A stretch of DNA of 32,973 nt from Candidatus Latescibacterota bacterium. GTDB taxonomy: Bacteria; Latescibacterota; UBA2968; UBA8231. The position numbers and the translations under genes were made by a program. The stretch spans positions 1 to 32,973 of the forward strand of contig JADZBP010000256.1 in the NCBI GenBank assembly GCA_020852055.1. Direction: 5' to 3'. The notes beneath the pieces are model-generated. The model did no database searches and was not told the DNA's origin. It saw only the letters and a list, made by a program, of their open reading frames with translations. Below are positions 32,401-32,973 of the stretch, one piece after another; positions within the stretch are counted from its first letter, which is position 1; every line of letters starts with the position of its first letter.

Positions 32401-32973
32401 TTCGATCCGCGGCGAGTGGCGCACCTGCACCGCCCGGCTGCGTCCCAGCGCCAGGCCGCCGATCACATCGGCGGTGACGTAGATGAAATAGCGCCCTTCC
32501 GGCAGGTCGCGGGTCAGCAGTTGCACCGCCTGCCCGCTGCCTTCGCGCTCGACGTACACACTTTCGTCCGCCCGCCGCAGCTCCTGGGCCACGGCCGGAC
32601 TGATGCTTTCGAGATTGTCGCTGGCCGAGATGTAGAACCGGTAACCCACATCGTCGCGGTCGTCACCGTTGCCCTGGCCCAGCAGGAAGCTGCTGGTCGA
32701 AACCCCGCCGTCGAAAACCAGGTCCGGCAGATCCGCCATCAGCACCTCGGGGACGTCGGGGAAGTAGGTGCCCACCGCGCTGGTGCTGGTGTCGGGGCCG
32801 GCGGCAAGGGCCGGGGCCAGCGCCACCAGTTGCAGCGAGCCGAGGGCGGCGAAATCCTCCTCGAGGAAATAGCTCAGCTCCGGGCCCGATTCCAGATCCA
32901 GCTCGCGTTCGTCGGCAAAGGTGATGGGGCCGTACCCCACCGCCGGCACCTCGGGGATGGCGTTGACCATCAC
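29425..32973 (-). CDS. Giant secreted protein (C-terminal part): repeated acidic beta modules, cohesin/dockerin-like domains, sorting domain
   Basis: The frame is open at the right edge, so only the last 1182 residues are seen and the signal peptide is missing. Residues about 75-610 hold four related modules; each has an acidic loop before a strand (DDVGYRFYIS, DDVPTVQLFYS, DDDARIDLYYS, DHNARIRVLLS) and ends in a tyrosine strand (YFIYVTAD, YYIYAVASD, YYVYGIISD, YYLYLAAED). A cohesin-like domain (about 620-770), a carboxypeptidase-regulatory-like domain (about 776-865) and a dockerin-like segment (about 886-952) follow; its second Ca loop, DLTGDGRIDIRD from D931, is canonical and its first is stretched by an insertion. 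A second cohesin-like domain (about 965-1080) leads to the sorting module with NYPNPFNPATTI (from 1098). It ends 2 bp before the next giant gene, so the three are one operon. Confidence 0.85.
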   Translation of the reverse strand: MMVNAIPEVPAVGYGPITFADERELDLESGPELSYFLEEDFAALGSLQLVALAPALAAGPDTSTSAVGTYFPDVPEVLMADLPDLVFDGGVSTSSFLLGQGNGDDRDDVGYRFYISASDNLESISPAVAQELRRADESVYVEREGSGQAVQLLTRDLPEGRYFIYVTADVIGGLALGRSRAVQVRHSPRIEQVGLVNGPARLDTGLLQDSEGHLVGQGVHQVELGFSVVDHDDVPTVQLFYSQASDLGALDMVLSDGVVSGLSRATEITAPGGVAQREGTVSWDVLEPSLVPAGSYYIYAVASDRGTRTLGRSGEPIEVRHAPYLRLDPLDDVGATTVQTGGPRPQRYLTFTWGRGGSDGDQDRDDDARIDLYYSTTPAQTASTAGFALPDGAEQLLADVGHHTRAIVTGLSEDPDARLDNQYTWDLWALAASGLPVPAAGQTYYVYGIISDGVSRRLAQMNGGRPNDPGSRLSFAHAPCLRPLQPLAETLVRPGRTGRVSWEDMDLDHNARIRVLLSPGDLGPVSDYAAVYSGAALVANSADGQPPAAVNGLFDLGEDSPDNTYDLSTANFAIPDGLYYLYLAAEDGDSFGAGSRAWRAPGPVRVDNGNAAPAEIFRVLPQVFSLSTGQRQAFELRIDAGGLPTDLVLATLRVDGGAVAVVDQDEGVEGIQPFALAADFVPAQMIANQLQPSESADQNLLLSLAYFDPMGGITGLDGRRPLVRFELESLEQEGPALVELVADGGAGRVSRLEEDSKTVLNPADAVLAEGTVVAARTSLQGQLRLEGREAAGARVTCSLRPWGQYAPLDDAVLSAANDTDPEQEGIQLLLGAEGAFEMQQVPPGRYDLHCHFDGFLDGWAPGLEVNPVQALEGVRPATPGVDSLLLAGDVAGYLETDGTSTPDNEVTLADWDYAASLYGSETAGDAAQRADLTGDGRIDIRDLSLIGANFLARGPRPVYKENSAPAAVRLNLRLGDTPVSAGQETVIVVEGTGLERATAAQLEWVLPAGQWQWVELPAPGGEALVAYRREGDQLLVGVSRLGRQPGLGPVLLTGRLRALIDGPAAPALAEVTVLDPQQQSLPVAGAGVVPLQYGLLQNYPNPFNPATTIDFTLPVRGTARLEVFDALGQRVALLLDGPVTEGRHTLQWDGRDERGRALGSGVYFYRLHSGGFERVRRMVLLR

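Noticed and set aside
20488-32973. Classical cellulosome scaffoldin cluster.
   Set aside because: Although cohesin- and dockerin-like modules occur, there are no cellulose-binding modules or glycoside hydrolases in these genes, and the cohesin calls are by pattern only.

Overview
The window is a GC-rich bacterial chromosome segment with densely packed genes; most codons end in G or C (judged by eye, not computed). Three very large secreted proteins at the right end finish in a C-terminal module with a YPNPF(N/S)P signature, the FlgD-Ig-like / type IX-like sorting domain common in the Fibrobacteres-Chlorobi-Bacteroidetes (FCB) superphylum and related candidate phyla. With the high GC and the sugar-catabolic genes, this suggests an uncultured FCB-type lineage (for example Latescibacterota- or Eisenbacteria-like). 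That placement is inference. I see no rRNA, tRNA, CRISPR array, transposase or phage gene.

Region A (1-12422, minus strand) reads as one long operon with overlaps or gaps of 1-30 bp. In transcription order it encodes a transglutaminase-fold protein, a GH38 alpha-mannosidase, a large protein with a helical-barrel look, a PfkB sugar kinase, a class II aldolase-family protein, a 192-bp structured spacer, the E1alpha, E1beta and E2 subunits of a 2-oxoacid (pyruvate/acetoin-type) dehydrogenase, a D-lyxose/D-mannose isomerase and an S9 peptidase cut by the window edge. A coherent reading is intracellular mannoside breakdown: GH38 releases mannose, the isomerase makes fructose, the kinase phosphorylates it, the aldolase cleaves it, and the dehydrogenase oxidises the resulting 2-oxoacid. 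None of the visible N-termini looks like a signal peptide. No transporter and no E3 subunit are visible.

Region B (12488-16835, plus strand) starts divergently from region A and carries a rhomboid protease, an exported beta-lactamase-fold serine hydrolase, a short-chain dehydrogenase with a proline-rich insertion, and an M48 metalloprotease with a lipoprotein-like N-terminus.

Region C (16836-20487) is an accessory island, less GC-rich in its middle. It has a DUF433/DUF5615 (PIN-like) toxin-antitoxin pair, a frameshifted lipoprotein gene, a TonB-like membrane-anchored protein with a LolA/LppX-like domain, and a MazEF module very close to the E. coli prototype. Good -35/-10 promoters precede mazE and the membrane-anchored gene.

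Region D (20488 to the right edge, minus strand) holds three consecutive giant secreted-protein genes separated by 1-2 bp: at least 1182, 1359 and 1617 residues. They combine Asp-box, ASH, FG-GAP and long Ig/cadherin-like repeat arrays with cohesin-like and dockerin-like modules and the C-terminal sorting domain. The first and third share one C-terminal plan (cohesin-like, carboxypeptidase-regulatory-like, dockerin-like, second cohesin-like, sorting domain), so together they look like a self-assembling cell-surface or extracellular matrix system.
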